Shown piece by piece: positions 1-9,532 of a DNA stretch of 61,283 bases. The position numbers were made by a program, and so were the translations under genes. Origin of the DNA: Planctomycetota bacterium (GTDB lineage: Bacteria; Planctomycetota; Planctomycetia; Pirellulales; Pirellulaceae). Positions within the stretch are counted from its first letter, which is position 1; each line of letters begins with the position of its first letter. Location: positions 1 to 61,283 of the forward strand of contig JAFLCP010000029.1 of the NCBI GenBank assembly GCA_017303505.1, in the 5' to 3' direction. Under the pieces are notes generated by a model. It worked only from the letters and a program-made list of their open reading frames with translations, made no database searches and was not told where the DNA came from.

Positions 1-1
1 A

Positions 2-238
2 AACGAACTCGATCTGTCGGGAACCAAAATCGATGACGAAGGCGTCGCTTTGCTGTTGGAACTCCCCGCACTGGAAACCTTATGGCTAACCCAAACCAAG
101 GTCAGCGATGCGTCCCTGCCTGGTCTGGAAAAAATGAAAAGCCTAAAGTTCCTACAAGTCGACAACAGCCAAATCACGTCGGAAGGGTGGCGAGCGTTCT
201 TGCAGAAACGCCCCGATTTGGCCACTCCGCCGCCATGA
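2..238 (+). CDS. Leucine-rich repeat protein, C-terminal fragment
   Basis: The reading frame is open from the window edge and ends with TGA at 236-238, so only the last 78 residues are visible. They hold three LRR units of the ribonuclease-inhibitor-like type common in planctomycetes: 'LDLSGTKIDDEG', 'LETLWLTQTKVSDASL' and 'LKFLQVDNSQITSEGW'. Each pairs a Leu-rich strand with an Asn/Thr-containing turn. Such repeats usually form a protein-binding solenoid. The upstream part, and so any signal peptide or fused domain, is missing, and no specific role can be given. Confidence 0.7.
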   Translation, partial: NELDLSGTKIDDEGVALLLELPALETLWLTQTKVSDASLPGLEKMKSLKFLQVDNSQITSEGWRAFLQKRPDLATPPP

Positions 239-487
239 GCGTGGAAGCACAGCCGAGGCTTGGCCACGCATCGCAAGTCGTTTACCGCCAATGAATTAGC
301 GAATTGCTCCCCCTGCCCACCGGGCTTCCGATCTACCGTTACTAATCGATTGAAACTCATCGCTAAGTAGTAGGGTATTGGAAATTACCGAGCAGGGCAC
401 AACGGCTAATTCGTAAGTGCTTGGCACAGGTCCCTTACATTTCCCTACGAAACCGTCACGCATTAAGAACGTGGTGAGGTACCAGGA

Positions 488-1765
488 ATGAATTCCGCAG
501 AACCACCGATCATTACTGCGACCATCGTTCCCACGGAAATTATCACCGCTGATATTCTACCCTCTCCGGTCGAAGAGAAGATCGCACCACCGCCAACCGC
601 TGCACTATCGATCGCCAGTCCAGACGTCCAAGACAAGCAGGCACGTTCGTGGGGTAAGTTTGCGGCGGCGACCTTCTGGGGTGTTCTCAATATCCCCTTT
701 CGCTTATTTCAATTCGCTTCGCTTTTGTTGCTATTGGCGGTATGCAGCACTCTTCCAGTTCTCCAACTCGCAAGCCTAGGTTACATGTTGGAAGCTGGGA
801 AACGAATTGCACAACATGGCAATTTCCTTTACGGCCTCCCAGGCTTGGCAAAAGCGGGACGCATCGGAACATTCTTGCTGGGTGCATCCCTCACGTTTTT
901 GCCCGTGTGGTTGGTTCGCGATTTTGCAATCACCGGTCAGCTCATTGACCCGAGTAGCAATTCAGTGCAGGTCCTCGAGATCCTTTCGTGGATCATGTTT
1001 GCGATGTGGGCTTCCCATTTGATTTGGTCGATCGCGCGGGGTGGACGCTGGTACCATTATTTGTGGCCACAACCGATTCGGATTTTGCGCGAGGCATGGC
1101 GTCCCAGCTTTTGGAATCAAGCGATGGATCGACTATGGAATGAAGCGATCGCACTCAACCTACCAAACTTATGGTGGTTGGGCTTCAGAGCGTTTGTGGG
1201 TGGTCTCTGCTGGTTAGCCATTCCCGCAACACTCATGGCTATCGGTTTGCGCGGCGAGGAGCGAACGCCCGCTCAAGCCTTTATCGGTTTCATTGGCGCG
1301 GTATTGATGATGCTCATCACCATGTACCTCCCATTTTTGCAAATGAACTTAGCGGTCGAAAATCGCTTCCGCGCGGTCTTTGAATTACGCAAAGTGCGTC
1401 GCCAATACAGCGCCGCGCCATGGTCGTTCCTCGTGGCGAATTTCCTGACGCTCGCTTTAGCACTTCCTTTGTACTTGTTGCGGATCGAAGCAACCCCAGG
1501 CGAATACGTTTGGTTGCTCTGTTTGTTCTTCGTACTCTTTTCATTGCCTGGCAGATGGTTCTCTGGCTTCGCAATTCATCGCAGCCAAAAAACAGGCAAG
1601 AAACATGGATGGTACAGCCGCTTCCCTGCGTACCTCGTTCAATGGGCTTATGTCCCCATCTATCTAGGCTTTATCTATTTGTCACTCTTAGTGGTTTGGG
1701 ATGGAATCGCAAGTGTTTTTTTCCAACACGCATTTCTCATCCCGCTTCCATTCCAAGGAACCTAA
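488..1765 (+). CDS. Polytopic membrane protein of unknown function
   Basis: 425 residues. A Pro/Ala/Thr-rich N-terminus of about 55 residues is followed by roughly eight hydrophobic segments (near residues 68-92, 127-145, 160-178, 230-252, 260-290, 313-332, 340-358 and 385-405). It is therefore an inner-membrane protein with a probably cytoplasmic, disordered N-terminus. Trp-rich patches ('WWLGFRAF', 'WRPSFWNQ') lie between the segments. No catalytic or transporter motif was recognised. The ATG at 488 follows GAGGT about 8 bases upstream. It is convergent with the next gene, with only 6 bases between them. Confidence 0.75.
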   Translation: MNSAEPPIITATIVPTEIITADILPSPVEEKIAPPPTAALSIASPDVQDKQARSWGKFAAATFWGVLNIPFRLFQFASLLLLLAVCSTLPVLQLASLGYMLEAGKRIAQHGNFLYGLPGLAKAGRIGTFLLGASLTFLPVWLVRDFAITGQLIDPSSNSVQVLEILSWIMFAMWASHLIWSIARGGRWYHYLWPQPIRILREAWRPSFWNQAMDRLWNEAIALNLPNLWWLGFRAFVGGLCWLAIPATLMAIGLRGEERTPAQAFIGFIGAVLMMLITMYLPFLQMNLAVENRFRAVFELRKVRRQYSAAPWSFLVANFLTLALALPLYLLRIEATPGEYVWLLCLFFVLFSLPGRWFSGFAIHRSQKTGKKHGWYSRFPAYLVQWAYVPIYLGFIYLSLLVVWDGIASVFFQHAFLIPLPFQGT

Positions 1766-1771
1766 GTGGCA

Positions 1772-3136
1772 CTAGAACACTTCGATGCTTTTGATCGCCC
1801 CAGCTCCTTGACGCTGAGCCGCTTCCAAACAACGCAGCGAAGCTTGTATCAACGCGGTTGAGCGGAATGATTTATTGGGACGTCCAACGGAAGCTAGGCC
1901 AGCGACTAATCCATTGGCTGTTTGCCCTTCATCTTCGCTGACCGACACCACTTCGCTGGAGAGTAAGGGGGCACTTCCGTCTAGGATGGTTCGAATCCAT
2001 GGCATGAGTTTAAGGCGATCGCCCCCTCCTTGCACATAGATTAACTCACCGCTTCGTACGCTGAGAAGTTTAGCGAACTCACTATCTTCATGCGACTCGC
2101 TAAATGCATTGCAAACATCTTCAAGCCAAACGCGCGACGGGCTATTCTGAATTTCTAATTTACTATCACTCGAAACCTGAGCTGGGGCGATGGACTTGAG
2201 CTCTCGAATAACTACCAGGTTCACCGGAACCTCAAGGCTTCGGGCTTCGTTCAAGGTCGATTCCAGACATAGACGCAAAGAATCATCTTCGAATGAGGCA
2301 TAATACTCTTGAATCGCTGGATGTGTCGCTGAGGCGGGCACCTTCGGCAATACGGAACTTTTACTTCGCAAGCTTTCCGCTAACGCTGAACTGGCGCTGG
2401 GCTGGGACTCTTCCTTGACCACGCCGTTTTCGTTGCTTGGCGTCTCTCCCCCAAACTCGAATCGATACTCAGAAGACATCGCGCCTTTGGCTCGTTCGAC
2501 AAGTGCCAACAATGCCGAGCGTTGGTTCGTTGCCAGATCTTTGCAAAGCTCAGCGTTCGATGAGCTACATGTGCCAAAAAGCAATGACTCGGCATCGCGG
2601 AAGTTGCGTTCCCACTCTGCTCCATCATAGTCGGGATTTAGGTCAACATCATTTGGCGTGCACTTCGAGCCCAAGAGCGCTAGGCTTCGATCTGCCAGTT
2701 CCTTGCACCACGTTGGAAAATCGACGGTTAAATATTCCGACGCGAAATATGTTGGCAACCATGCTTGCTGTTGCGCTGCCTCGGTAAGTACCTTCCATTC
2801 TTCTTCGATCACAACTCTCAATTGGGACAAAGAGAGCAAACCGCATAGTGCACTCAAGGTACCAGGCAAAAGTTGACTTTGCTCTTCGACGGAATGGCCG
2901 CGATAGTATGGGAATGCGGTAGCAATCGCACAGACGCTCAAATAGGGATACGGTCTGGGGTTGGCTTTAGCGAGCTGCTCCACCAATTCACCCAAAAGCG
3001 AAACACGACCTTGAGCTGCACTCGGTGATTCGTTGGCAATCCATTGACAGACTTCTGCCGATAAGGGCTGAACTCGTACAATGCGCTGGGCGATCAATGA
3101 TTCTCTGAGGTCGGTGCTTGTCGCTGCCACGGCCAT
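1772..3136 (-). CDS. Degenerate GGDEF-like domain protein
   Basis: 454 residues without signal peptide or membrane segment. The last 180 residues or so follow the layout of a diguanylate cyclase fold: a helix and strand reading 'LNEARSLEVPVNLVVIREL', then 'GELIYVQGGGDRLKLMPWIR' where a canonical protein has the GGDEF strand, and a final 'ALIQASLRCLEAAQRQGAG' resembling the 'ADEALYRAKRQGRN' end. The GG(D/E)EF signature and its metal ligands are absent, so cyclase activity is not expected; it may bind nucleotide or act as a scaffold. The N-terminal 230 residues are helical and unrecognised, and residues 225-270 are a Ser-rich linker. Domain assignment is by pattern only. Confidence 0.6.
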   Translation of the reverse strand: MAVAATSTDLRESLIAQRIVRVQPLSAEVCQWIANESPSAAQGRVSLLGELVEQLAKANPRPYPYLSVCAIATAFPYYRGHSVEEQSQLLPGTLSALCGLLSLSQLRVVIEEEWKVLTEAAQQQAWLPTYFASEYLTVDFPTWCKELADRSLALLGSKCTPNDVDLNPDYDGAEWERNFRDAESLLFGTCSSSNAELCKDLATNQRSALLALVERAKGAMSSEYRFEFGGETPSNENGVVKEESQPSASSALAESLRSKSSVLPKVPASATHPAIQEYYASFEDDSLRLCLESTLNEARSLEVPVNLVVIRELKSIAPAQVSSDSKLEIQNSPSRVWLEDVCNAFSESHEDSEFAKLLSVRSGELIYVQGGGDRLKLMPWIRTILDGSAPLLSSEVVSVSEDEGQTANGLVAGLASVGRPNKSFRSTALIQASLRCLEAAQRQGAGAIKSIEVF

Positions 3137-3223
3137 TGGTGACTCCGAGTAAAGTGCGTCTAGGATAATACGTACTCAGGAGTCTAGCTTACGCAATTCG
3201 CTAAGATGGGTATTTTTTAGGAG

Positions 3224-3967
3224 TTACTTCTTTCCTACTAGTGCCTGCATGTTTTCACGAACCCAAATGTTGCGAAATTGCACTGGGTTGCCATGGAATT
3301 GCAAATGAAGTGGTTCTTTTTCCGGATGTGACGAATATCGGGGTGGTTCGGACCATGAGGTTCCTCCCGATAATTCCACATGATTGTGAATCAAAACTCC
3401 ATTGTGAACCACGGTGAGATAGGCAGGCTTCTTCAGCGAGCCATCCGCATGGAACTTTGGAGCTGTAAAGAAGATGTCAAAGCTTTGCCATTCGCCAGGG
3501 CCACGTGATGCGTTGACCATCGGTGGCTGCTGCTTATAAATCGCGCCACACTGACCATCGAAGTAGGTTTCGTTGTCAAACGAATCCAAGATCTGCACTT
3601 CATACCGGCCCATGATATACACACCACTGTTCCCTCGACCTTGGCCGCTACCTTCGACTTTGGCTGGAGTCGCAAACTCAAGATGGATCTGGCAATCGCC
3701 AAAACCTTGTTTGGTGTGAATACCACCACCGCTAGCCGTTGCCACGCCATCTTTAATTTTCCATTTTTCTCCATTGACCCAGGCGTCCAAGTTCTTGCCA
3801 TCGAAGAGTACAACGGCATCGCTGGGGGCGGTCTTCGCATCACCTGGTTTGATGATGGGAGGCATCGGCCACACGATACCACTCAAATACTCTTGAGCGT
3901 AATTCCAAGCAGTAACGCCGCCCAAACATACGAGCGCAAAAAGCATCGAGCGCAGCAAGACGCGCAT
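3224..3967 (-). CDS. DUF1080 (3-keto-disaccharide hydrolase-like) exported protein
   Basis: 247 residues from the ATG at 3967, chosen over a longer frame reaching 4105 because GGAG lies about 10 bases upstream and the protein then begins with a signal peptide ('MRVLLRSMLFALVCLGG'). The mature part is one DUF1080 concanavalin-like domain: 'VVLFDGKNLDAWVNG', the core '[20 protein letters not shown]', 'CGAIYKQQPP', and the C-terminal 'LHLQFHGNPVQFRNIWVRE'. The family is very expanded in planctomycetes and is linked to glycan or 3-keto-sugar turnover outside the cytoplasm. It is the last gene of a minus-strand set with the two membrane-protein genes upstream. Confidence 0.88.
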   Translation of the reverse strand: MRVLLRSMLFALVCLGGVTAWNYAQEYLSGIVWPMPPIIKPGDAKTAPSDAVVLFDGKNLDAWVNGEKWKIKDGVATASGGGIHTKQGFGDCQIHLEFATPAKVEGSGQGRGNSGVYIMGRYEVQILDSFDNETYFDGQCGAIYKQQPPMVNASRGPGEWQSFDIFFTAPKFHADGSLKKPAYLTVVHNGVLIHNHVELSGGTSWSEPPRYSSHPEKEPLHLQFHGNPVQFRNIWVRENMQALVGKK

Positions 3968-4023
3968 AGTGTTTACTCCTGGAGAACAATCGCAAGGTAG
4001 GATATGGATGTGGTCGGCTGTAC

Positions 4024-4221
4024 TTAGGCAACAACCCAAGAGATGATCCACAAGATCAAAAAGATAACGCCCAGAAAACCGACAATCCAGACCGCAGTCC
4101 GCCAAGTTTGTTGCAGAATCAATTCTTGGCGTTCATGTCGTGTGGCTGCATAGACAAATGAGAATGCAACCAGGAGCGGCAGAGCGAGAAGTAGGTACGT
4201 GGGTGACATCGGCATCGGCAT
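4024..4221 (-). CDS. Small two-helix membrane protein
   Basis: 65 residues: a hydrophobic helix at 9-26 ('YLLLALPLLVAFSFVYAA'), a charged turn with 'TRHERQE', and a second helix at 44-64 ('VWIVGFLGVIFLILWIISWVV'). The ATG is two bases downstream of the preceding stop codon, and its GGAG site lies inside the end of that gene, so the two are probably translationally coupled. No family recognised; its spacing and the RBS make it a credible gene. Confidence 0.7.
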   Translation of the reverse strand: MPMPMSPTYLLLALPLLVAFSFVYAATRHERQELILQQTWRTAVWIVGFLGVIFLILWIISWVVA

Positions 4222-4223
4222 AA

Positions 4224-4772
4224 CTATTTCTCCGTACTCTCACCCTTGGCTGGATCATTTTTGTCATCGGACTTTTTGGCGGGTACAGGGAGAGGCATTG
4301 GACCAAAATAGGCATCCAAAATCACCAGGATGTTCATCAGTCCTGCGACCATGGTATAGAGTGTCCCTAAGTCGAATGCGGCTGCGTATTTCTTGTTCCA
4401 CTCGCTCAATTGAAAGCGGTTAGGAGCTGCCATGAAACCTTTCCACAGCGTCGGTTGTTTCTTCGATTCGCGGTAGGATTGAATCATGGCCGGAATCGTG
4501 ACTGCTCCAGCCCCCGCCTGGCAAATGAACGGCCAACGTTTCTCATCCATGTCCCACTTCGCATAAACCACCTTTCCTCCGCCAATAATCATGCCGAGAA
4601 AATAGGTCGAGAATATGCACAGCGAAAACAGAGCCGCTTTTCGATATCGCCGCTGATAGAAATGCCCCGCACCTGGAATCAACCAAGCCCAAAATGCGGC
4701 GATAGCGGGACTTTTTAGGTCGATGGTTATCCCATCAACCACAACCGTTTTCGACGACCGATCAGCAGACAT
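4224..4772 (-). CDS. DUF6677-like membrane protein
   Basis: 182 residues from the ATG at 4772, preceded by GAGGA with good spacing; an upstream in-frame start at 4802 would add ten residues without such a site. Near residue 28 is 'FWAWLIPGAGHFYQRRYRKA', a hairpin motif shared by TM2 and DUF6677 proteins, followed by hydrophobic stretches near residues 43-62, 85-98 and 140-160 and a charged Lys/Asp/Glu-rich tail. Function unknown; probably an inner-membrane protein. First gene of a three-gene minus-strand set ending with the DUF1080 protein. Confidence 0.75.
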   Translation of the reverse strand: MSADRSSKTVVVDGITIDLKSPAIAAFWAWLIPGAGHFYQRRYRKAALFSLCIFSTYFLGMIIGGGKVVYAKWDMDEKRWPFICQAGAGAVTIPAMIQSYRESKKQPTLWKGFMAAPNRFQLSEWNKKYAAAFDLGTLYTMVAGLMNILVILDAYFGPMPLPVPAKKSDDKNDPAKGESTEK

Positions 4773-4919
4773 AGAGTTCCTCAATGGGCAGAGTGATACC
4801 ACGCCCTGATTGTATCGCCCCCCAAATTCAGTGCCAGTACCAACATCCGTAGTACCAGCGAGCTACCCGTTTGGTTCCAATTTGAATGGAAAGTCGTCGA
4901 TTTCGTGGTTTTTTGTCGC

Positions 4920-6389
4920 TCAACTATCAAACAGGGCAGTAACTGCCTGGGCCTTCACCAACTCGCGAGGCTGGTTGAGATGATTGTAAACAATCGACTC
5001 AGGATAGATGCCCAGTGAATGATACATGGTGGCTAGAAGTTCTGTCGGGTGAACCGGCTTTTCGATCGGTGCTGAAGCGGTTTGATCGCTGACACCATAG
5101 ACGCTGCCGCGTTTGATCCCAGCTCCAGCCACACAAGCGGTGTAACAATAAGGCCAATGATCGCGTCCATCATCGCTGTTGCTGTTACCACTGGTGCTCA
5201 CGCCACGTTGCGGACTTCGGCCAAACTCGCCGACAGCCACCACCAATGTTTCAGACAACAATCCGCGTTCATCAAGATCATCGATCAACGTCGATAAACC
5301 GGCATCCAGCATTGGAGCCGATTGGTTCTTCATGCGTTTGCTTAAGTCGGTATGCACGTCCCATGAGTGGTTATCGCTGTTGGCAACTTTCGGCCACACA
5401 ACCTCCACCACTCGAGTTCCAGCTTCGACCAATCTTCGAGCCAACAAACAACATTGCCCGAAGGTGTTGCGGCCATATCGATCGCGCAACTTCGTGCTTT
5501 CCGCACTCAGATTGAAGGCTTCTTTGGCTCGACCACTACTGATTAAGCTTAGCGCTTGTTGGTAGTAGTCATCCAAATCGTATTGCTCGGTAGCCTTCTC
5601 AATAGTCGGCATGCCCGAGTTGATCAAATCTCGCAGGCGTGCTCGACGCTCCAAGCGTTGCACGGAAACTTCGGGACGCAGACGAAGATCTTCAACGCTG
5701 ATTCGTTCCATCTTGGCGAGATCCATATCATCGCCTGGTGGGAACAGATAGTAGGGATCGTAGGCTCGCCCCAAAAATCCAGCGGTGCCAGCCTTGTTGA
5801 CCACATTGCTCTCTTGCAATGGACGAGGCATCATCACAAACGGCAACATCGCTTGCTCAGGTGGCTTGATACGTGCCACTTGCGATCCAAAGGTTGGAAA
5901 ATCTTTTGGGCTAGGAGGTTCAAGCTGTCCAGAGGGGCTAACTTTATCGGCAGTATAACCTGTGTGCATTTGGTAGATCGCAGCTGTGTGATTGAATAAT
6001 CCAACAGGCGAGTAACTCATCGAACGGATCAACGTCAACTTGTCCGTGATCTTGGCCATGTTCGGCAACAGTTCCGTAACATCCATGCCAGGCACTTTAG
6101 TTCCAATGCGAGCGAATTGGCTGCGGACGTTATCGGGAACATTGTCTTTCGGATCCCACAGATCCAAATGACTTGGCCCACCTTGCAAATAGACGAAAAT
6201 GACACTCTTCGCTTTGCCCCAACCAGGTCCGCCACCCTGGCCCTCACTGGCTTGCACTCGAGTTCGCAATAATTGATCAAGCGACAGCCCCAAGGTAAGC
6301 GAACCTCCAACCGTCAACAGCTGTCGGCGAGAAATGCGCGGGGTGGGATCGCAATTATCTTTGCCCGAATGACCTGGGATCACCAACAT
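4920..6389 (-). CDS. DUF1501 protein with Tat signal
   Basis: 489 residues. The N-terminus carries a twin-arginine signal (R21-R22 in '[19 protein letters not shown]'), so export in folded form is expected. The rest is a full-length DUF1501 protein related to the alkaline-phosphatase/sulfatase fold: '[21 protein letters not shown]' near the start of the domain, '[12 protein letters not shown]'-like and '[10 protein letters not shown]' motifs later, and the closing '[15 protein letters not shown]'. These proteins usually pair with DUF1549/DUF1553 cytochrome proteins in planctomycetes, but no such partner is adjacent. It is divergent from the anti-sigma-like gene at 6670. Confidence 0.9.
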   Translation of the reverse strand: MLVIPGHSGKDNCDPTPRISRRQLLTVGGSLTLGLSLDQLLRTRVQASEGQGGGPGWGKAKSVIFVYLQGGPSHLDLWDPKDNVPDNVRSQFARIGTKVPGMDVTELLPNMAKITDKLTLIRSMSYSPVGLFNHTAAIYQMHTGYTADKVSPSGQLEPPSPKDFPTFGSQVARIKPPEQAMLPFVMMPRPLQESNVVNKAGTAGFLGRAYDPYYLFPPGDDMDLAKMERISVEDLRLRPEVSVQRLERRARLRDLINSGMPTIEKATEQYDLDDYYQQALSLISSGRAKEAFNLSAESTKLRDRYGRNTFGQCCLLARRLVEAGTRVVEVVWPKVANSDNHSWDVHTDLSKRMKNQSAPMLDAGLSTLIDDLDERGLLSETLVVAVGEFGRSPQRGVSTSGNSNSDDGRDHWPYCYTACVAGAGIKRGSVYGVSDQTASAPIEKPVHPTELLATMYHSLGIYPESIVYNHLNQPRELVKAQAVTALFDS

Positions 6390-6669
6390 GCTTTAGCTCC
6401 GTGCTGCCTATATGCGGACCTTGTGAGATGGAAGCGACATTTCTTCAATATAACCCTGTTCACCTATCCGGGTCAACTTTTACCCCAATCTGGGGTTTAA
6501 TGGTGTTTCATCTTCCAAAAACCAAGCATCGAGCGGGGACTTCCGAGGACTTTCGAGCGATTTTTCAAAAATGTGTACGAATAACGTTCGGCCATGTCAC
6601 TAATAGAATAGACCGGGCAACTGGCTCACCGCTCCGCGATTCGCCTTTGTTTTTGTTAGGAAACCACCG
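6390..6669. other. Divergent intergenic region
   Basis: 280 bases between the DUF1501 gene (minus) and the anti-sigma-like gene (plus). It should hold promoters for both. The only site I can point to is AGGA just upstream of the ATG at 6670. I see no convincing operator, hairpin or repeat. Confidence 0.4.
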
Positions 6670-8964
6670 ATGCGACTTACCCTCCGAACCTTATTGGCCT
6701 ACATGGACAACATGTTGGAACCAGCTGATGCTGAGGCACTGCGCGTCAAAATCGAAGAGAGTGAGTTCGCCAAGGTCTTAATGGCTCGCATCGAAGCAGC
6801 CGTCCGCCAACCGCGTCTCTCTTCTTTGCCTCTGGATGAAAAGGGACTGGGCCTGGATGCCAACTCGATTGCTCAATACCTCGACAATACACTTGCCCCA
6901 GAACTTGTGCCAGAACTAGAACAGTTCTTGCTTCAATCCGATATGCAACTAGCCGAAGTGGCCGCGTGTCACCAAGCTCTCGCATCCATTCTGGATTCCG
7001 AACCGATCACTTCGCCCGAGTTACGACATCGTGTGCGTTGCCTTGGAAGTCCAAAAGAAATTGCACAAGGGCCAACCGCCCCCGTCGCTAAACGCGCTGA
7101 ATATGGCCACTCACAAGAAGCCGCTAGCCATTCCTTAGGTGCCCAGCCCTCTCCCGCACCAACCACCAATTCGCGTGCATCATCGCAATCGGTTAGTCCG
7201 AAATCAGCGCCGTCGATGTCTGATTCGTTGATAATGACCGACCCGCTGCGACCCGCACACGCAGACTGGACCAACAATGGCGTCCGTGAGGAAAGCTCCA
7301 GTAAACCTAAAAACGGTTTACGCGTTTTGATCACACTGGCGTTAGCTGCCTTACTTGTACTTGCTGCGTATCAAGCTATTGGCCCATTCAATCGTTTGCA
7401 AGGACTATGGACGTCGACTGCTCTTGCCCCAGAAGGATCCGTTGCACAAGACAACAATCCTGACGATGGTTCGAGTGACAGCGAAAACCCAAATAGTAAC
7501 TCAGCGCTAGAGTCTGACTCGAACATCGCAGACAACAACTCTGGATTGAAACAACCGACCGATGTTGAAGACGAAAATCCAGCCCCATCCTCGGCTTCCG
7601 AAAAGCCCGATAATTCGTCCGCAGGTTCGCCCGAAACCGCCATGCCTTCCGCTGGTGAAATGAAAGATGGGGCCGCGCCTAAACCCGAGTCCGATTCGGC
7701 CACATCGTCCAGTACCAATCCATCTACCCCTCTCAAGCCTCAAATACCGCTGGGAAATGTCCAAGTTGCAACCTGGAATCCGCCAGCCGAATTAGCCCAA
7801 GGTCACTTGCTATTTATCAATGATCAAGCCAATCGCCAACTGATACGTGTGACTTCTGCGACCACATTTCCTCACGGAACGAGATTGCTGATTGCCCCAG
7901 GTGTTCGCAATTCCATCCAGGTCAATCATGATGTTGCATGGAGTTTCTATACGGCGACAGACTTCAGTGTTTCTACCGATAGTCAAATGCCTTGGATCAC
8001 GATGGTCGATTTAACACAAGGCAAAGCGGTACTTCAGGATTCAGGCAAGTCCAACTTCGTGGATCGACAACCGCAAACATTACTCCGCAATGGCAACACC
8101 TTGATCGCGTTGCGTTGGAGTGAACCGAATTCGGCAGTCGCTGTGGAAGCGACGCCAATGTTCGTCGATCCGAGTCGCTACGATCCACAGTATGTCGGCC
8201 CAGTGCTGCCTGTGACCGACCTTCGCATATCGGTGTTGCAAGGCAAGATAGAGGTTTCGTCGGTAGAGATCACCGAGAAGGTCGATGTTGCCAAACTATT
8301 CAGTGAGACCAGTGCGTTTCAAAAGCTCATGCTGGGCGATTCGTTAGTACGGACGGGAGTTAATCAATGGGAAGGCGTGAAAATCGATAAGGCTCCAACC
8401 TGGATTGAAACACCGCTGGAACGTCCCATCGATCGGCAAGCGGCGAACGATTTGATGCAGTTGCTCCCGGCTGGCGCGCGAGCCAACTTGGTTATCGTGG
8501 AAGCGTTGCAAAATCGCCGCGCGGAGATTGCCGCACTGGCGGCTCAAACTCTCATTCTGTCGGATGATTTTTCATTCTTGGCAGGACCAGCCGGCTTGCT
8601 CAATGACGATCGTTTTCGAAGTCATTGGACGACTTTGATCGACGCAGTTCGCGAACGCGTCAGCTCTTCGCCCGAATCGCTCGAAGCTCTCAAGGCGAGC
8701 TTGGCGACCCAAGATGTCCAACGTGGAGCCCTCCTTTTTCAGGTTTTGGTCGGATATTCGGAGCCGGAGTTAAAACTTTCCGCAGCCGAGCGTTTGGTAA
8801 ATCTGTTGGAAAGCGAGTTTTTGGATGAGCGAATATTGGCCATATATCAATTGAAACGCATTACGGGGAAAGATCTTGGTTTCCAGCCCGATCGTCCATC
8901 GCGCGGGCTCATTCAGGATTGGAAACGCTTGTGGCGAACGGGCGGAATTCCACCGAAGCCGTAA
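6670..8964 (+). CDS. Anti-sigma-factor-like single-pass membrane protein
   Basis: 764 residues. The N-terminal 110 residues contain two copies of an anti-sigma-like helical unit: 'LLAYMDNMLEPADAEALRVKI' and 'IAQYLDNTLAPELVPELEQFL', both followed by short helical tails. They lack the His/Cys zinc ligands of ZAS domains. One membrane helix follows near 218-238, then a Ser/Asn/Pro-rich linker to about residue 355 and a large, probably periplasmic domain with beta-rich and then helical parts ('RAEIAALAAQTLILSDDFSF'). The duplicated N-terminal unit suggests cytoplasmic signal control through the membrane, but no ECF sigma factor is nearby. AGGA precedes the ATG. Confidence 0.75.
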   Translation: MRLTLRTLLAYMDNMLEPADAEALRVKIEESEFAKVLMARIEAAVRQPRLSSLPLDEKGLGLDANSIAQYLDNTLAPELVPELEQFLLQSDMQLAEVAACHQALASILDSEPITSPELRHRVRCLGSPKEIAQGPTAPVAKRAEYGHSQEAASHSLGAQPSPAPTTNSRASSQSVSPKSAPSMSDSLIMTDPLRPAHADWTNNGVREESSSKPKNGLRVLITLALAALLVLAAYQAIGPFNRLQGLWTSTALAPEGSVAQDNNPDDGSSDSENPNSNSALESDSNIADNNSGLKQPTDVEDENPAPSSASEKPDNSSAGSPETAMPSAGEMKDGAAPKPESDSATSSSTNPSTPLKPQIPLGNVQVATWNPPAELAQGHLLFINDQANRQLIRVTSATTFPHGTRLLIAPGVRNSIQVNHDVAWSFYTATDFSVSTDSQMPWITMVDLTQGKAVLQDSGKSNFVDRQPQTLLRNGNTLIALRWSEPNSAVAVEATPMFVDPSRYDPQYVGPVLPVTDLRISVLQGKIEVSSVEITEKVDVAKLFSETSAFQKLMLGDSLVRTGVNQWEGVKIDKAPTWIETPLERPIDRQAANDLMQLLPAGARANLVIVEALQNRRAEIAALAAQTLILSDDFSFLAGPAGLLNDDRFRSHWTTLIDAVRERVSSSPESLEALKASLATQDVQRGALLFQVLVGYSEPELKLSAAERLVNLLESEFLDERILAIYQLKRITGKDLGFQPDRPSRGLIQDWKRLWRTGGIPPKP

Positions 8965-9175
8965 AACATCCACTTAGGAGCGTAGTCTAAACGAGCGATA
9001 ATAAATAAATCATGCCGTTACAATCGCTACCTAGAGGAGGTAGGTTGACTGAAAAGCGAGTTAGTGTCGGTGACAAAGTCGGGGATATCCGGCAGAATAG
9101 CGAAGGTCGGTGATAGCGGGTACCGCGAACGTTTGTCGCGTTAACCTCATTGCAAAGCGAAAGAGGAGCTCCGAG

Positions 9176-9514
9176 ATGCAAGTCAAAGTTTCATCACGAC
9201 ACGGTCATGTAACACCGCAAGACGAAGCAATTTTGGTAGAAAAGGGAGGTAAGTTGCTTCGCTTTTTGGATAAAGTTTCTGAAGTCCGAATCACAGTTGA
9301 TTTGCAACACCTGGAAGAGGTGATGGTTGAAATCAATGTGTCGGCAGAGCATTGCCCAGAGTTTGTTTCATCGGACAAAGCGAAGACGGTGGTTACGGCC
9401 TTCGACAGTGCGATGCACAAGATGGAGCAACAGTTGCGGAAGCAAAAAGAGAAAATGACAGGCCACAAGGTACCTGGCCACAAGCATAACCATGGGCATT
9501 CTGACGTCGGCTAA
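9176..9514 (+). CDS. hpf: Ribosome hibernation promoting factor, short form
   Basis: 112 residues from the ATG at 9176, which has GAGGAG seven bases upstream; the frame opens at 9110 without such support. It matches the short HPF/YfiA fold: 'MQVKVSSRHGHVTPQ' at the start, then 'VRITVDLQHLEEVMVEINV' and a helix 'AFDSAMHKMEQQLRKQKEK'. Such proteins bind the 30S subunit and silence ribosomes in stationary phase. It lacks the dimerisation domain of long HPF. The tail carries several histidines ('GHKVPGHKHNHGHSD'), which is not usual. It is 18 bases upstream of the EIIA gene, echoing the hpf-ptsN order of proteobacterial rpoN operons, though rpoN is not here. Confidence 0.9.
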   Translation: MQVKVSSRHGHVTPQDEAILVEKGGKLLRFLDKVSEVRITVDLQHLEEVMVEINVSAEHCPEFVSSDKAKTVVTAFDSAMHKMEQQLRKQKEKMTGHKVPGHKHNHGHSDVG

Positions 9515-9532
9515 TAAGCCTGAAGGATTACT

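Noticed and set aside
1317-1574. Antisense open frames inside the membrane protein gene
   Set aside because: High-complexity shadow frames of a clear coding region, without RBS or family resemblance. The same applies to many long antisense frames over ptsI, rng, metK and the Hint genes.
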